Below are positions 9,164 to 17,423 of a stretch of 64,000 nucleotides of DNA, piece after piece. The stretch covers positions 62,001 to 126,000 of the forward strand of contig DATLYE010000017.1 of assembly GCA_035575135.1 (NCBI GenBank), in the 5' to 3' direction. How positions within the stretch are numbered: position 1 is the stretch's first letter; every line of letters starts with the position of its first letter. The translations under genes were made by a program, and so were the position numbers. The notes below the pieces were generated by a model, which was not told the DNA's origin, searched no databases, and worked only from the letters and a program-made list of their open reading frames with translations. This stretch comes from JANWXD01 sp035575135. Lineage in GTDB: Bacteria > Acidobacteriota > Terriglobia > Bryobacterales > Bryobacteraceae.

Positions 9164-10123
9164 TTACCGGAAGTACAGTACGTCCGGCCGAATGATCCCG
9201 GTCTCGGGTACGTACGAGCACGGGCCGCAGTCCAGCGCATAATCGGGGCGCGCGCGGCGCACGAGCTCCGGGATTTTCTCGGGATCGTCGGGGCGATGGT
9301 AGGAGGAAATGGCGAGGCGCGGCTTGAAGCGTGCGAGGGTTTGTTGGGCGCCGAGCAGAGCGCGCTGCTCGGCGCCTTCGATGTCCATCTTGATGAAATC
9401 CACGCGGGGCAGGCGCAGCTCTTCGACCAACCGATCTATGGTCGTCAGGGGAACCTCGACGCCTTCCGTGGATCCTGGAGGGTGCAAGACCAGGGTGTCG
9501 GCGGCGGGGTTGTGCGGCACCAGGCGGATCTTCATCGTGCCTTCGGAATCCCACACGCCCTTGGGGTACACGATGACCCGGCCCGAGGCGGTTTCGGCTC
9601 GGAAGTTCCTGCGGAGGCACTCGAGGTTCTCGGGTGCGGGCTCAACGGCCACCACGAGGCGGGCGCCGGCCCGGAGCGCCTCGCGTGTGTAGACTCCGAC
9701 GTTGGCGCCGCAATCGAGCACGATATCGCCGGCTCGCACTGCCTGGTCCCCAGTACCGTAGATTTTCCGCTCCTGCTCGGCGAGGTTGAAGGGAAGACCC
9801 CAGTCGGCGCCCTCGGGGATCCAGAAAAGGCCGTAGGGGGTCTGCCACAAGTGGAAACCGCCCGGATCTTTCTCGAGCAGGCGGCTGGCGGCGAGGATGC
9901 GATCCTTGGCGTCCATCAGGCGGCGGGCATGGGACTCGGCGCGGATGGCCTGCCGGAGAGGGCAATGGGGGCTGCGGCCGATGAGAACCAGGGCCGCCAG
10001 CCGTACGGGAGTTATCGCCAGCGCGGTGCTGACTGCAAAGACCGCAGCGAGCACTGCGGCGAGCCGTTGCGGTGCTCTCAGGCCCTTCACAGCCTGAATA
10101 TAGCACCCGTTCGGCACGGGCAT
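9164..10123 (-). CDS. FkbM-family SAM-dependent methyltransferase, membrane-anchored
   Basis: A 319-residue protein with one N-terminal hydrophobic segment (LAAVLAAVFAVSTALAITPV), then an FkbM methyltransferase domain. Motif I is clear (DIVLDCGANVGVYTREAL), followed by the acidic end of strand 2 (VVAVEPAPENLECLRRNF) and the family signature VDFIKMDIEGAE. FkbM enzymes O-methylate sugars or polyketides; the acceptor here is unknown. The N-terminal anchor suggests activity at the membrane, perhaps on a surface glycan, but no glycan cluster adjoins it. It is divergent from the POTRA-protein gene and ends 52 bases from tetR. Confidence 0.85.
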   Translation of the reverse strand: MPVPNGCYIQAVKGLRAPQRLAAVLAAVFAVSTALAITPVRLAALVLIGRSPHCPLRQAIRAESHARRLMDAKDRILAASRLLEKDPGGFHLWQTPYGLFWIPEGADWGLPFNLAEQERKIYGTGDQAVRAGDIVLDCGANVGVYTREALRAGARLVVAVEPAPENLECLRRNFRAETASGRVIVYPKGVWDSEGTMKIRLVPHNPAADTLVLHPPGSTEGVEVPLTTIDRLVEELRLPRVDFIKMDIEGAEQRALLGAQQTLARFKPRLAISSYHRPDDPEKIPELVRRARPDYALDCGPCSYVPETGIIRPDVLYFR

Positions 10124-10172
10124 AACGCGGCTGCCCGAGCGGCGTGTGGGTTGCGACTACACTGGAGAAAGA

Positions 10173-11468
10173 ATGGCGGGCTTGGGACTGATCGCGGCGG
10201 GCTTGCTGCTTGCGGCCGGCTCGGGTTACGCGCAGGCGGGCCTTACGGGCAGGCAGGTCTCCGCGCCGGTTGCCTCAAAGTGGCCGGTCGAGAGGATCGC
10301 GATCGAAGGCAATCGCCGGTACGGTCAGGAGCAGATTCTGGCTGTGGCGGGCCTGCAGCCAGGCTCACTTGCGGGGCGGGAGGAATTCGAAGCGGCGCGG
10401 GAGCGGTTGCTGGAGACAGGAGCCTTCGAGAGCATTGCCTACCGGTTCCAGCCGGCTCCGGACGGGAAAGGGTACGTAGTGACATTCGAAGTAGCAGAAG
10501 TCGAGCAAGTGTATCCGTTTCGTTCCGAGCGACTGCCGCTGCCGGAAGCTGCGCTGCAAGTGATCGTGCGCGGGGTGAGTCCTCTGTTCCGCGACACGGT
10601 TCCGGCGACAGACCGCGCTTTGAGACGGTGTGCGGAGGCGCTCGAGAAGGCGCTCGCCGACCGCGGTACGCCGCAGGCGGTTGTGGCGCGCCTGACGGCG
10701 GATACTCCCGACCGGCTGGTGATCGTCTTTCAGCCCGCCGCGCCGCCTCCGGTCATTGCGGAGGTCCGCTTCCGGGGAAACCAGATCTTGCCGGAGCTTG
10801 TGCTGCGGAACGCGATTTCCGGGGTCGCCGTCGGCCTCCCTTACAGCGAGACGCGGATGCGCCAGTTGCTTGAGAACAGCATCCGGCCGCTGTACGAAGC
10901 GCGCGGGCGGCTGCGGGTGGCGTTTCCCAGCGTGCAGGCGGAGAAGTCGCCGGTCGTGGACGGTGTGGTCGTGACGGTGGAGGTCAGCGAAGGGGAGACG
11001 TATGCGCTGGGTGAGGTGAGCTTTGCGGGGGAAGGCGTCCCGCTGGACGAACTGCGTGAAGCGGCCGCTTTCCACAGCGGCGAGCCGGCGAATTTCTCGG
11101 AAATTGCCGAAGGCCTCGAGCGCATTCGGAAAGCACTCGGCCGGAGAGGGTACTTGCGAGCGGGAGTGGAGCTGGAGCGGGAGATCCGCGACGAGCGAAA
11201 GACGGTGGATCTGCGGGTCCGGGTGAGCCCGGGGCCGCAATTCACGTTTGGGAAGCTGATCATCCAGGGGTTGGACATCAACGCTGAGGCAGCGGTGCGC
11301 CGCTTGTGGACTCTGAAGCCGGGAGCGCCGTTTGACGCCTCTTATCCTGACTTGTTCCTGGAGCGGATTCGGGAAGACGGAGTTTTCGACAACCTGCGCA
11401 AGACGAAGTCAGTTCTCACGATCCTCGAAGAGAGCCGCAGCGTGGATGTGACGCTCATCTTTGGGTGA
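10173..11468 (+). CDS. POTRA-repeat protein of BamA/TamA type lacking a beta-barrel
   Basis: The start is an ATG preceded by GGAGAAAGA; a GTG nine codons upstream is less likely. The 431-residue product has a signal peptide (LGLIAAGLLLAAGSGYAQA) and consecutive POTRA-like units. Conserved starts are visible in VERIAIEGNRRYGQEQIL, IAEVRFRGNQILPELVLR, LGEVSFAGEGVPLDELRE and FTFGKLIIQGLDINAEAA, each followed by a helix and a strand. The protein ends at the last POTRA with no room for the 16-strand barrel of BamA or TamA. It may be a periplasmic partner in outer-membrane assembly or protein secretion. The next gene is convergent. Confidence 0.75.
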   Translation: MAGLGLIAAGLLLAAGSGYAQAGLTGRQVSAPVASKWPVERIAIEGNRRYGQEQILAVAGLQPGSLAGREEFEAARERLLETGAFESIAYRFQPAPDGKGYVVTFEVAEVEQVYPFRSERLPLPEAALQVIVRGVSPLFRDTVPATDRALRRCAEALEKALADRGTPQAVVARLTADTPDRLVIVFQPAAPPPVIAEVRFRGNQILPELVLRNAISGVAVGLPYSETRMRQLLENSIRPLYEARGRLRVAFPSVQAEKSPVVDGVVVTVEVSEGETYALGEVSFAGEGVPLDELREAAAFHSGEPANFSEIAEGLERIRKALGRRGYLRAGVELEREIRDERKTVDLRVRVSPGPQFTFGKLIIQGLDINAEAAVRRLWTLKPGAPFDASYPDLFLERIREDGVFDNLRKTKSVLTILEESRSVDVTLIFG

Positions 11469-11479
11469 AAGCGGCAATG

Positions 11480-11509
11480 AAAAAAGGAGCCCGCCGGCCG
11501 GCGGGCTCC
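11480..11509 (-). terminator. Rho-independent terminator for the NtrC-type regulator gene
   Basis: A perfect 24-base palindrome (11486-11509; GGAGCCCGCCGG and its complement) is followed, reading leftward, by six U residues (A run at 11480-11485 on the top strand). It lies about 70 bases beyond the stop of the leftward response-regulator gene. It could also stop rightward transcripts of the POTRA gene, but there is no T run on that side. Confidence 0.8.
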
Positions 11510-11579
11510 TTGCCGCGTGACTCAGGTTTGACCCTGTGTTTGTGCCTTAGGGGTCCCCTTCGCTTCGGGGTTCTCACCC

Positions 11580-12995
11580 TTATCGTATCACGCCGTCGCC
11601 GGCCTCGCTTTCGGCGGCTCCGTATTCTTTGAGCTTGTTGTGGAGCGTTTTGAGGCTGATCCCGAGGATCTCTGCGGCCCGGGTCTTGTTGTTACGGGTG
11701 TGTTCGAGGGTGCGAAGGATCAGGGCCTTTTCGGCTTCGTCCACCGTGGTGCCGACGCGGAGTTTGACGACCGACGGGTCGTCGGCGGGGCTGGGAGTCG
11801 CGGGGCGGACCGGGGTGCCGAAGTGAGCCGGCAGGTGCTCGACACGGAGGGGGCCTTCGGCCGCCACGATCACGGCGCGCTCCAGCACGTTGCGCAGCTC
11901 GCGGACGTTGCCCGGCCAGTCGTAGAGGTGGAACAGTTTCATCACCTTGTCATCCACTTCGGTGACGCGGCAGCCGTGTTTGCGGTTGAGATCGGCGACG
12001 AGCGCCTCGCACAGCGCGGGAAGATCCTCTTTGTGCTCGCGCAGCGGGGGCAGGTGGATGTGGAACACGTTGAGGCGGTAGTAGAGGTCTTCGCGCACGC
12101 CGCCTTTCTGAAGGGCCTCCTCCAGGTTCTTGTTGGTGGAAGCGATCACGCGCACATCCACGAGGATTTCGGTTTTACCGCCGAGGCGCCGGACGCGGGA
12201 GTCTTCCAGCACGCGCAGCAGTTTCGCCTGGGTGGCGACGGGCATGTCGCCGATTTCGTCCAGCAGCAGTGTGCCGCCGTGGGCAAGTTCAAAGCAGCCC
12301 GCGCGGCGCTCCATGGCCCCCGTAAAAGCACCTTTTTCGTGCCCAAACAGCTCGCTCTCCATGAGCGTCTCGGGCATGGCGGCGCAGTTGACCGCCACGA
12401 AGGGTCCAGCGGCCCTCGAGCTGAGGGCGTGGATGGCGCGGGCCACCAGTTCCTTGCCCGTGCCGCTTTCGCCGGTGATGAGCACGGCGGCTTTGCTCGG
12501 CGCTACCTGCTGAATCAAGGAGAAGACCTGCCGCATCGGGGCCGAGCGGCCCACGAGTTCGCCGAGCCGGCCGTGATAACTGAGCTGGCGCTGGAGCCTT
12601 TCGGTCTCCCGGGACAGGTGGCTGTGGGCCACGGCGCGTTCCAGCAGCACCCGAAGGGCCTGGGGGTCGAGGGGCTTTTCCATGAACCAAAAGGCGCCCA
12701 GGTCGTGGACCGTGGACACGGCGGTTCCCACATCGCCGAAGGCCGTGACGACGATGGTGGTGCAGCGGTCGCCGCGGGCGGCGAGCTGGCGGAGCAACTC
12801 CGCCCCGTCCATGCGAGGCATCATCAGGTCGGTGACGATGACGTGCACCGGAGCGGCTGCAAGTTTTTCGAGGGCTTCAAGCCCGTCGGCGGCGGTTTCG
12901 GTTTCGTAACCCCAGGCCGCGATCATGCTGGCCAGGCCCAGCCGCTGGCTTTCCTCGTCGTCCACGACCAGAATGCGTGCGCTGTCGCGTTTCAT
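11580..12995 (-). CDS. Sigma-54-dependent response regulator (NtrC family)
   Basis: A 471-residue protein with three domains: a receiver (residues 5-120; phospho-acceptor Asp56, Lys107), an AAA+ sigma-54 activator domain (about 148-375; Walker A GESGTGKE at 175-182, GAFTGA loop at 222-227, LLLDEIGD Walker B) and a C-terminal Fis-type helix-turn-helix (TRAAEILGISLKTLHNKL). It activates sigma-54 promoters after phosphorylation. No histidine kinase is adjacent, so it is an orphan in this window. No -24/-12 promoter was recognised nearby, so its targets are probably elsewhere. A strong terminator follows the gene. Confidence 0.93.
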   Translation of the reverse strand: MKRDSARILVVDDEESQRLGLASMIAAWGYETETAADGLEALEKLAAAPVHVIVTDLMMPRMDGAELLRQLAARGDRCTTIVVTAFGDVGTAVSTVHDLGAFWFMEKPLDPQALRVLLERAVAHSHLSRETERLQRQLSYHGRLGELVGRSAPMRQVFSLIQQVAPSKAAVLITGESGTGKELVARAIHALSSRAAGPFVAVNCAAMPETLMESELFGHEKGAFTGAMERRAGCFELAHGGTLLLDEIGDMPVATQAKLLRVLEDSRVRRLGGKTEILVDVRVIASTNKNLEEALQKGGVREDLYYRLNVFHIHLPPLREHKEDLPALCEALVADLNRKHGCRVTEVDDKVMKLFHLYDWPGNVRELRNVLERAVIVAAEGPLRVEHLPAHFGTPVRPATPSPADDPSVVKLRVGTTVDEAEKALILRTLEHTRNNKTRAAEILGISLKTLHNKLKEYGAAESEAGDGVIR

Positions 12996-13071
12996 CTGTG
13001 GCTATTGTAGCGGGCGCGCGGGGGCGAATCGGCCGCTGCATGGGTCTGCCGGACGCGCGGGGGCCGGCGGG

Positions 13072-15105
13072 TCAGATCTCGGCGGCGGGGGCCGGTTCCG
13101 GGACGGTCTCGACGCCCCCGAGGAGGATTTCCCGTTGCTTGAGCTCCCGGATGCGGTCGCGCAACCGGGCGGCCTTCTCGAATTCAAATTTCCGAGCGGC
13201 CTCGCGCATGCGCTGCTCCAGTTCGGCGATGAGCCGCTCCCGCTCCTCGGCGGTCAGGGCCACGGCCTCCTCTTCCTCGGGCTCGAGGGCGACGGTGACG
13301 TAGTCGGCTTCGGCGATTGCGGCGAGGCTCATCTCGACGGGCTTGACGATGGTTTGCGGGGTGATGCCATGGGCGGCGTTGTAGTCCATTTGAATGCGCC
13401 GGCGGCGATTGGTCTCCTCGATGGCTTTGCGCATGCTCTCAGTGATCGTGTCGGCGTAGAGGATGGCTTTGCCATTGACGTTGCGCGCGGCGCGGCCGAT
13501 GGTTTGGATCAGGGAGCCTTCCGAGCGCAGGAAGCCCTCCTTGTCCGCGTCGAGGATCGCCACGAGGGAGACCTCGGGCAGGTCCAGGCCCTCCCGCAGC
13601 AGGTTCACGCCGATCAAGACGTCGTATTCGCCGCGCCGCAGGTCGCGCAGGAGCTTGACGCGGTCCAGCGTGGCCACTTCCGAGTGGAGGTAGCGGCAGC
13701 GGACGCCCACTTCGGAGTAATACTCGGCCAGATCCTCGGCCATGCGCTTGGTCAGCGTGGTGACGAGGACACGCTCGTTGCGTGCGGCGCGCCGGCGGAT
13801 CTCGTGGAGCAGGTCATCCACCTGGCCGCGTACGGGACGGACCTCGACCTCGGGATCCACCAGACCGGTGGGCCGGATGATCTGTTCCACCACAACGCCG
13901 CCGGCCTTGGTGAGTTCGTAGGGACCCGGCGTGGCGGAGACGTAGATGACCTGGTTGACGCGGTTTTCGAACTCCTCAAAGGTGAGAGGGCGGTTGTCGA
14001 GGGCGCTGGGGAGGCGGAAGCCGTAAGCGACGAGCGTTTCCTTCCGGGAGCGATCGCCGTGGTACATGCCGTGGAGCTGCGGAATGGTCTGGTGGCTTTC
14101 GTCAATGAAGATCAAGGCGTCGTGGGGCAGGTAGTCGAGCAGGGTAGGCGGGGGTTCGCCGGGCAGGCGGCCGGAAAAGTGCCGGGAGTAGTTCTCGATG
14201 CCGTGGCAGTAGCCGACCTGGCGGATCATCTCCAGATCGAACATGGTCCGCTGGTAGAGACGCTGCGCTTCGACCAGCTTGCCCTGCTTTTCCAGTTCTG
14301 CCTTCCACCAAGTGAGTTCCATTTCGATGCTTTTGAGAGCCTGCTCCCGGGTCTCTTCGCTCATGACGTAGTGGCTCTTTGGGTAGATGGGCAGGCGGAG
14401 GTATGTCTGGCGGACCTGACCGGTGAGCGGATCGATCTGCGCCAGGGTTTCGATCTCGTCGCCCCACAACTCAATGCGGTAGGCGTAGTCCTCGTAGGTG
14501 GGGAAAATCTCGATGACGTCGCCGCGGACGCGGAAGGTTCCCCGGCGGAAGTCTTCGTCGTTGCGTTCGTAAAGGATCTCCACGAGTCGCCGCAGGATCT
14601 GTTCGCGCCGCACCTTCTGGCCTTTCTCGAGCATCAGCAGCATGCCGTAGTAGGCTTCCGGGGAGCCCAGTCCGTAGATGCAGCTCACGCTGGCGACGAT
14701 GATGCAGTCGCGGCGCTCGAAAAGCGAGCGGGTGGCCGACAGGCGCAGCTTGTCCAGCTCGTCGTTGATGGTCGCTTCCTTTTCGATGTAAGTGTCGGTT
14801 GCGGGAATGTAAGCTTCCGGCTGGTAGTAATCGTAGTAGGAGACGAAGTATTCGACGGCGTTGTAAGGGAAAAATGACTTGAACTCGTGATAGAGCTGGG
14901 CTGCCAGGGTCTTGTTGTGGGCCAGCACGAGTGCGGGCCGGTTCACCCGCTCGATGACCTTGGCCATGGTGAAGGTCTTGCCCGAGCCGGTGACCCCTAG
15001 CAGGACCTGGTGTTTCTCCCCATCGAGAACGCCGCGCACCAGCTGCTCGATGGCCTGCTCCTGGTCGCCTCTGGGCTGGTAGTCGATCGCAAGCCGGAAC
15101 CCCAC
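13072..15105 (-). CDS. uvrB: Excinuclease ABC subunit B
   Basis: A 677-residue UvrB, standard length. Walker A is GVTGSGKT (38-45). The beta-hairpin that clamps DNA is visible in VSYYDYYQPEAYIPATDTY, the Walker B box in IFIDESH and the helicase motif VI in QTIGRAARN. A C-terminal UVR domain for UvrA/UvrC contact (ELEQRMREAARKFEFEKAA) is followed by a short acidic tail. UvrB receives damaged DNA from UvrA and positions UvrC for incision in nucleotide excision repair. The gene stands alone and is divergent from the YjbQ gene; I see no recognisable LexA box in the intergenic stretch. Confidence 0.97.
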   Translation of the reverse strand: MGFRLAIDYQPRGDQEQAIEQLVRGVLDGEKHQVLLGVTGSGKTFTMAKVIERVNRPALVLAHNKTLAAQLYHEFKSFFPYNAVEYFVSYYDYYQPEAYIPATDTYIEKEATINDELDKLRLSATRSLFERRDCIIVASVSCIYGLGSPEAYYGMLLMLEKGQKVRREQILRRLVEILYERNDEDFRRGTFRVRGDVIEIFPTYEDYAYRIELWGDEIETLAQIDPLTGQVRQTYLRLPIYPKSHYVMSEETREQALKSIEMELTWWKAELEKQGKLVEAQRLYQRTMFDLEMIRQVGYCHGIENYSRHFSGRLPGEPPPTLLDYLPHDALIFIDESHQTIPQLHGMYHGDRSRKETLVAYGFRLPSALDNRPLTFEEFENRVNQVIYVSATPGPYELTKAGGVVVEQIIRPTGLVDPEVEVRPVRGQVDDLLHEIRRRAARNERVLVTTLTKRMAEDLAEYYSEVGVRCRYLHSEVATLDRVKLLRDLRRGEYDVLIGVNLLREGLDLPEVSLVAILDADKEGFLRSEGSLIQTIGRAARNVNGKAILYADTITESMRKAIEETNRRRRIQMDYNAAHGITPQTIVKPVEMSLAAIAEADYVTVALEPEEEEAVALTAEERERLIAELEQRMREAARKFEFEKAARLRDRIRELKQREILLGGVETVPEPAPAAEI

Positions 15106-15205
15106 AATTCCAGTATAGGGGCGCCGGGTGGCGGAGAACTCCGCGGCGGACGTGCACGGGGATTCGCGGATGCGCTACCCTTCCCAGTTTGGGAAGTCAG
15201 GTGCG

Positions 15206-15625
15206 ATGAAAAGCTACCGGAAAGAGTTGTGGTTCGAGACGCCGACACGGCGGGCGTTCATCAACATTACGCCACAGGTGCGCAAGTGCGTGGAGGAAAG
15301 CGGCGTCCGGGAAGGGCTGGTGCTGGTGAACGCCATGCACATTACGGCCTCTGTGTTCATCAATGATGACGAGCGGGGCCTGCACGAGGATTTCGACAAG
15401 TGGCTGGAAAAGCTGGCGCCGCACGAGCCGGTGTCGCAGTACCGGCACAACGATACCGGGGAGGACAACGCAGACGCCCACCTGAAGCGGCAGATCATGG
15501 GGCGCGAGGTGGTCGTGGCGATCACCAACGGGCAGCTCGATTTCGGACCCTGGGAACAGATTTTCTACGGCGAGTTCGACGGCCGCCGCCGGAAGCGAGT
15601 CCTGGTGAAAATCATCGGGGAGTGA
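15206..15625 (+). CDS. YjbQ/UPF0047 family protein (secondary thiamine-phosphate synthase type)
   Basis: The start is the ATG of MKSYRKELWF, which aligns with the family N-terminus and has a weak AGGTG ahead; longer in-frame starts would run into the uvrB promoter region. The 139-residue protein carries family signatures: LVNAMHITASVFIND, a central YRHNDTGEDNADAHLKRQIM with the conserved histidines, and the end QIFYGEFDGRRRKRVLV. Members are small trimeric proteins with a His-rich site; some show weak thiamine phosphate synthase activity in vivo, but the physiological role is not settled. Confidence 0.88.
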   Translation: MKSYRKELWFETPTRRAFINITPQVRKCVEESGVREGLVLVNAMHITASVFINDDERGLHEDFDKWLEKLAPHEPVSQYRHNDTGEDNADAHLKRQIMGREVVVAITNGQLDFGPWEQIFYGEFDGRRRKRVLVKIIGE

Positions 15626-15699
15626 CGGCTGCGGCCGCACGGGTCCGTCGCAAGCCGGACGGTACTGCGGACTTGCCGTCCGCCGAGGGCGCGAACTCC

Positions 15700-16113
15700 T
15701 TACATTTTGTAGAGCATCCAGTAAATGACCACGCCGGTGACGCTGACATAGAGCCACACGGGCAGCGTCCAGCGGGCCAGGGCGCGGTGACGTTCGAAGC
15801 GGCCGCGCAGTGCGCGGCTGAGCGTCACGACCGCCAGCGGAGGCACCACAGCGGCCAGCAGGGTGTGCGTGAAAAGGATGGTGAAATAGACCGTGCGGAC
15901 GGCGCCGGTTTTCTGGAAACGGACCGAACCGACGGCGCTGTGATAGATGAGGTAGCTCGTCAGAAAGAGCACCGAGACGCCGAAGGCCGCAAGCATCGCG
16001 GCCTTATGAGCTGCCGCGCGGCGCCGGCGGATGAGGACGTAGCCGGTAACCAGCAAGGCAGCGGCGGTGGCGTTCAGGGCGGCGTTGAGCGCCGGCAAGT
16101 CGCGTACGTCCAT
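15700..16113 (-). CDS. DUF420 membrane protein (CtaM/YozB-like, oxidase assembly)
   Basis: A 137-residue protein with four membrane spans and the DUF420 pattern: an N-terminal LNATAAALLVTGYVLIRR, the RAAAHKAAMLAAF segment, the FLTSYLIYHSAVGS span with conserved His, and TILFTHTLLAAVVPPLAV. Family members are associated with cytochrome oxidase assembly. It is the last gene of the respiratory operon and its ATG shares one base with the stop of the SCO1 gene (TGATG), which supports a joint role in oxidase maturation. Confidence 0.85.
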   Translation of the reverse strand: MDVRDLPALNAALNATAAALLVTGYVLIRRRRAAAHKAAMLAAFGVSVLFLTSYLIYHSAVGSVRFQKTGAVRTVYFTILFTHTLLAAVVPPLAVVTLSRALRGRFERHRALARWTLPVWLYVSVTGVVIYWMLYKM

Positions 16114-16673
16114 CAGGCGGGCTCTCTGCGGAGGGCCTCGACGTCGGCGCGGATCTTGTTGAGATCAATCCCGTCCGAAGTCGGGTAATAGGCGCGGATG
16201 CGGCCTTGCCGGTCCACGAGGACGAAGTGGGTGTTGTGGTTGAGGCTGCCGTCCACGTCTCCCAGCTTGAAAGCATTGCGACTCAAGTTGTGGAGCGTCT
16301 CCATGGGACCGGTCAGAAAGTACCAGCGGCCGGGTTGAGCCTGATAGCGCCGGGCGTACGCCGCCAGGACCTCGGGCGTGTCGCGAACCGGGTCCACGGT
16401 GAAGGAAACCAGACGGAGTTCGGGGATGTCGCCAAGGGAGTTCTGAATCAGCCGCATCTGGGAACTCATCCGCGGGCAGGGTCCGGCGCAGTTGGTAAAG
16501 ATGAAGTCTGCAATCCAGATCTTGCCCCGGAGCGCGTGGCCGCGGAAGACCTCGCCCGTGGCGGCGGTCAGTTCAAAGTCGGGAACCTCCCCGTAGACGG
16601 GGAGCGAGACCGGCTTGCGCGTGCAAGCCGAGGCCAAAACGAGGAGCAGCAAAATCAGATGCGTTCGCTTCAT
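16113..16673 (-). CDS. SCO1/SenC-type copper chaperone lipoprotein
   Basis: The start is the ATG of MKRTHLILLLL, which overlaps the ABC permease stop (ATGA). The 186-residue product has a lipoprotein signal (LASAC, Cys17) and a thioredoxin-like SCO domain. The copper site is complete: CAGPC (Cys62, Cys66) in FIFTNCAGPCPRM and the distal His in NHNTHFVLVD. SCO proteins deliver copper to the CuA centre of cytochrome c oxidase or reduce its cysteines. Its position between an ABC exporter and a DUF420 gene, downstream of haem O synthase, fits an oxidase maturation set. Confidence 0.93.
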   Translation of the reverse strand: MKRTHLILLLLVLASACTRKPVSLPVYGEVPDFELTAATGEVFRGHALRGKIWIADFIFTNCAGPCPRMSSQMRLIQNSLGDIPELRLVSFTVDPVRDTPEVLAAYARRYQAQPGRWYFLTGPMETLHNLSRNAFKLGDVDGSLNHNTHFVLVDRQGRIRAYYPTSDGIDLNKIRADVEALRREPA

Positions 16674-17422
16674 GCCGTACTTTGCGCCGGGCGGCGGCGG
16701 ACCGCCATCGTGGCAAGCGCCAGCAGCAGGGCTGCGCATGAGACCGTCACCACGAGGCTGAGGCGCAGATCCGGGCGCGGTGGGGCGCCCGACGGATCCA
16801 GGGCGTGCCGCAAGGCCGCCATCTCATAGGTTAGCGGATTGACGGTCATGACCGCCCGGATCCACCCGTGGGCCTGCTGCATGGTGAACAGAGATCCGGA
16901 AACCATCCACAGGGGCACCAGCAGCAGATTGATGACGGCGTGAAAACCCTGGGCGGAATCCATCCGCCAAGCCAGAGAGAATCCGAGCAGGGTGAGCGTC
17001 ATCGCGATCAGGAAGATCACGGCCGCGGTCGCGGCGAGGGAAGCGGGGGTAAAAGTGATACCCGCCAGGGGGCTGAAGGCGAGGAAGATGAGGCCCTGAA
17101 TCCAGGCAAGCGTTCCGGAGCCGAGCGTCTTGCCGAGCACTAAAGCGTTGCGCGGCGCCGGCGAAACCAGCATGGAGAGCAGAAAGCCTTCGCGGCGGTC
17201 TTCGATCAGCGACATGGTGGAGAAGATCGCGGAGAACATGACCGTCAGGGCGAGGGCGCCGGGGAAGAAAAAACGCAGGTCTCCGAACCCGGATCCGATC
17301 AGCAGCCAGAAGACGAGCGGGGAGCCCACGAAGCCGAAGACGCGGGCCTTCTCGCGCCAGAAGCGCAGAAGCTCTCTGCGCCAGAGCGTCCAGACGGGCA
17401 GCCAGAAGTTCCGACCCGGCAT
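16670..17422 (-). CDS. ABC-2 type transporter, permease subunit
   Basis: The start is the ATG of MPGRNFWLPVWTLWRREL, one base beyond the stop of the ATPase gene; longer in-frame starts lie inside that gene. The 250-residue protein has six membrane spans in ABC-2 order: FWREKARVFGFVGSPLVFWL at the first span, the loop MSLIEDRREGFLLSMLVSP, and GIRAV-type contact near TVNPLTYEMAALRHAL. It pairs with the preceding ATPase. Location within the respiratory operon suggests export of a compound or factor needed for oxidase or cytochrome assembly; the substrate is unknown. Confidence 0.9.
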   Translation of the reverse strand: MPGRNFWLPVWTLWRRELLRFWREKARVFGFVGSPLVFWLLIGSGFGDLRFFFPGALALTVMFSAIFSTMSLIEDRREGFLLSMLVSPAPRNALVLGKTLGSGTLAWIQGLIFLAFSPLAGITFTPASLAATAAVIFLIAMTLTLLGFSLAWRMDSAQGFHAVINLLLVPLWMVSGSLFTMQQAHGWIRAVMTVNPLTYEMAALRHALDPSGAPPRPDLRLSLVVTVSCAALLLALATMAVRRRPAQSTA

Positions 17423-17423
17423 A

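Noticed and set aside
15626..15699. Hairpin between the YjbQ and DUF420 genes
   Set aside because: A seven-base-pair stem (CGGACGG/CCGTCCG) with a 13-base loop exists, but no T run follows on either strand.
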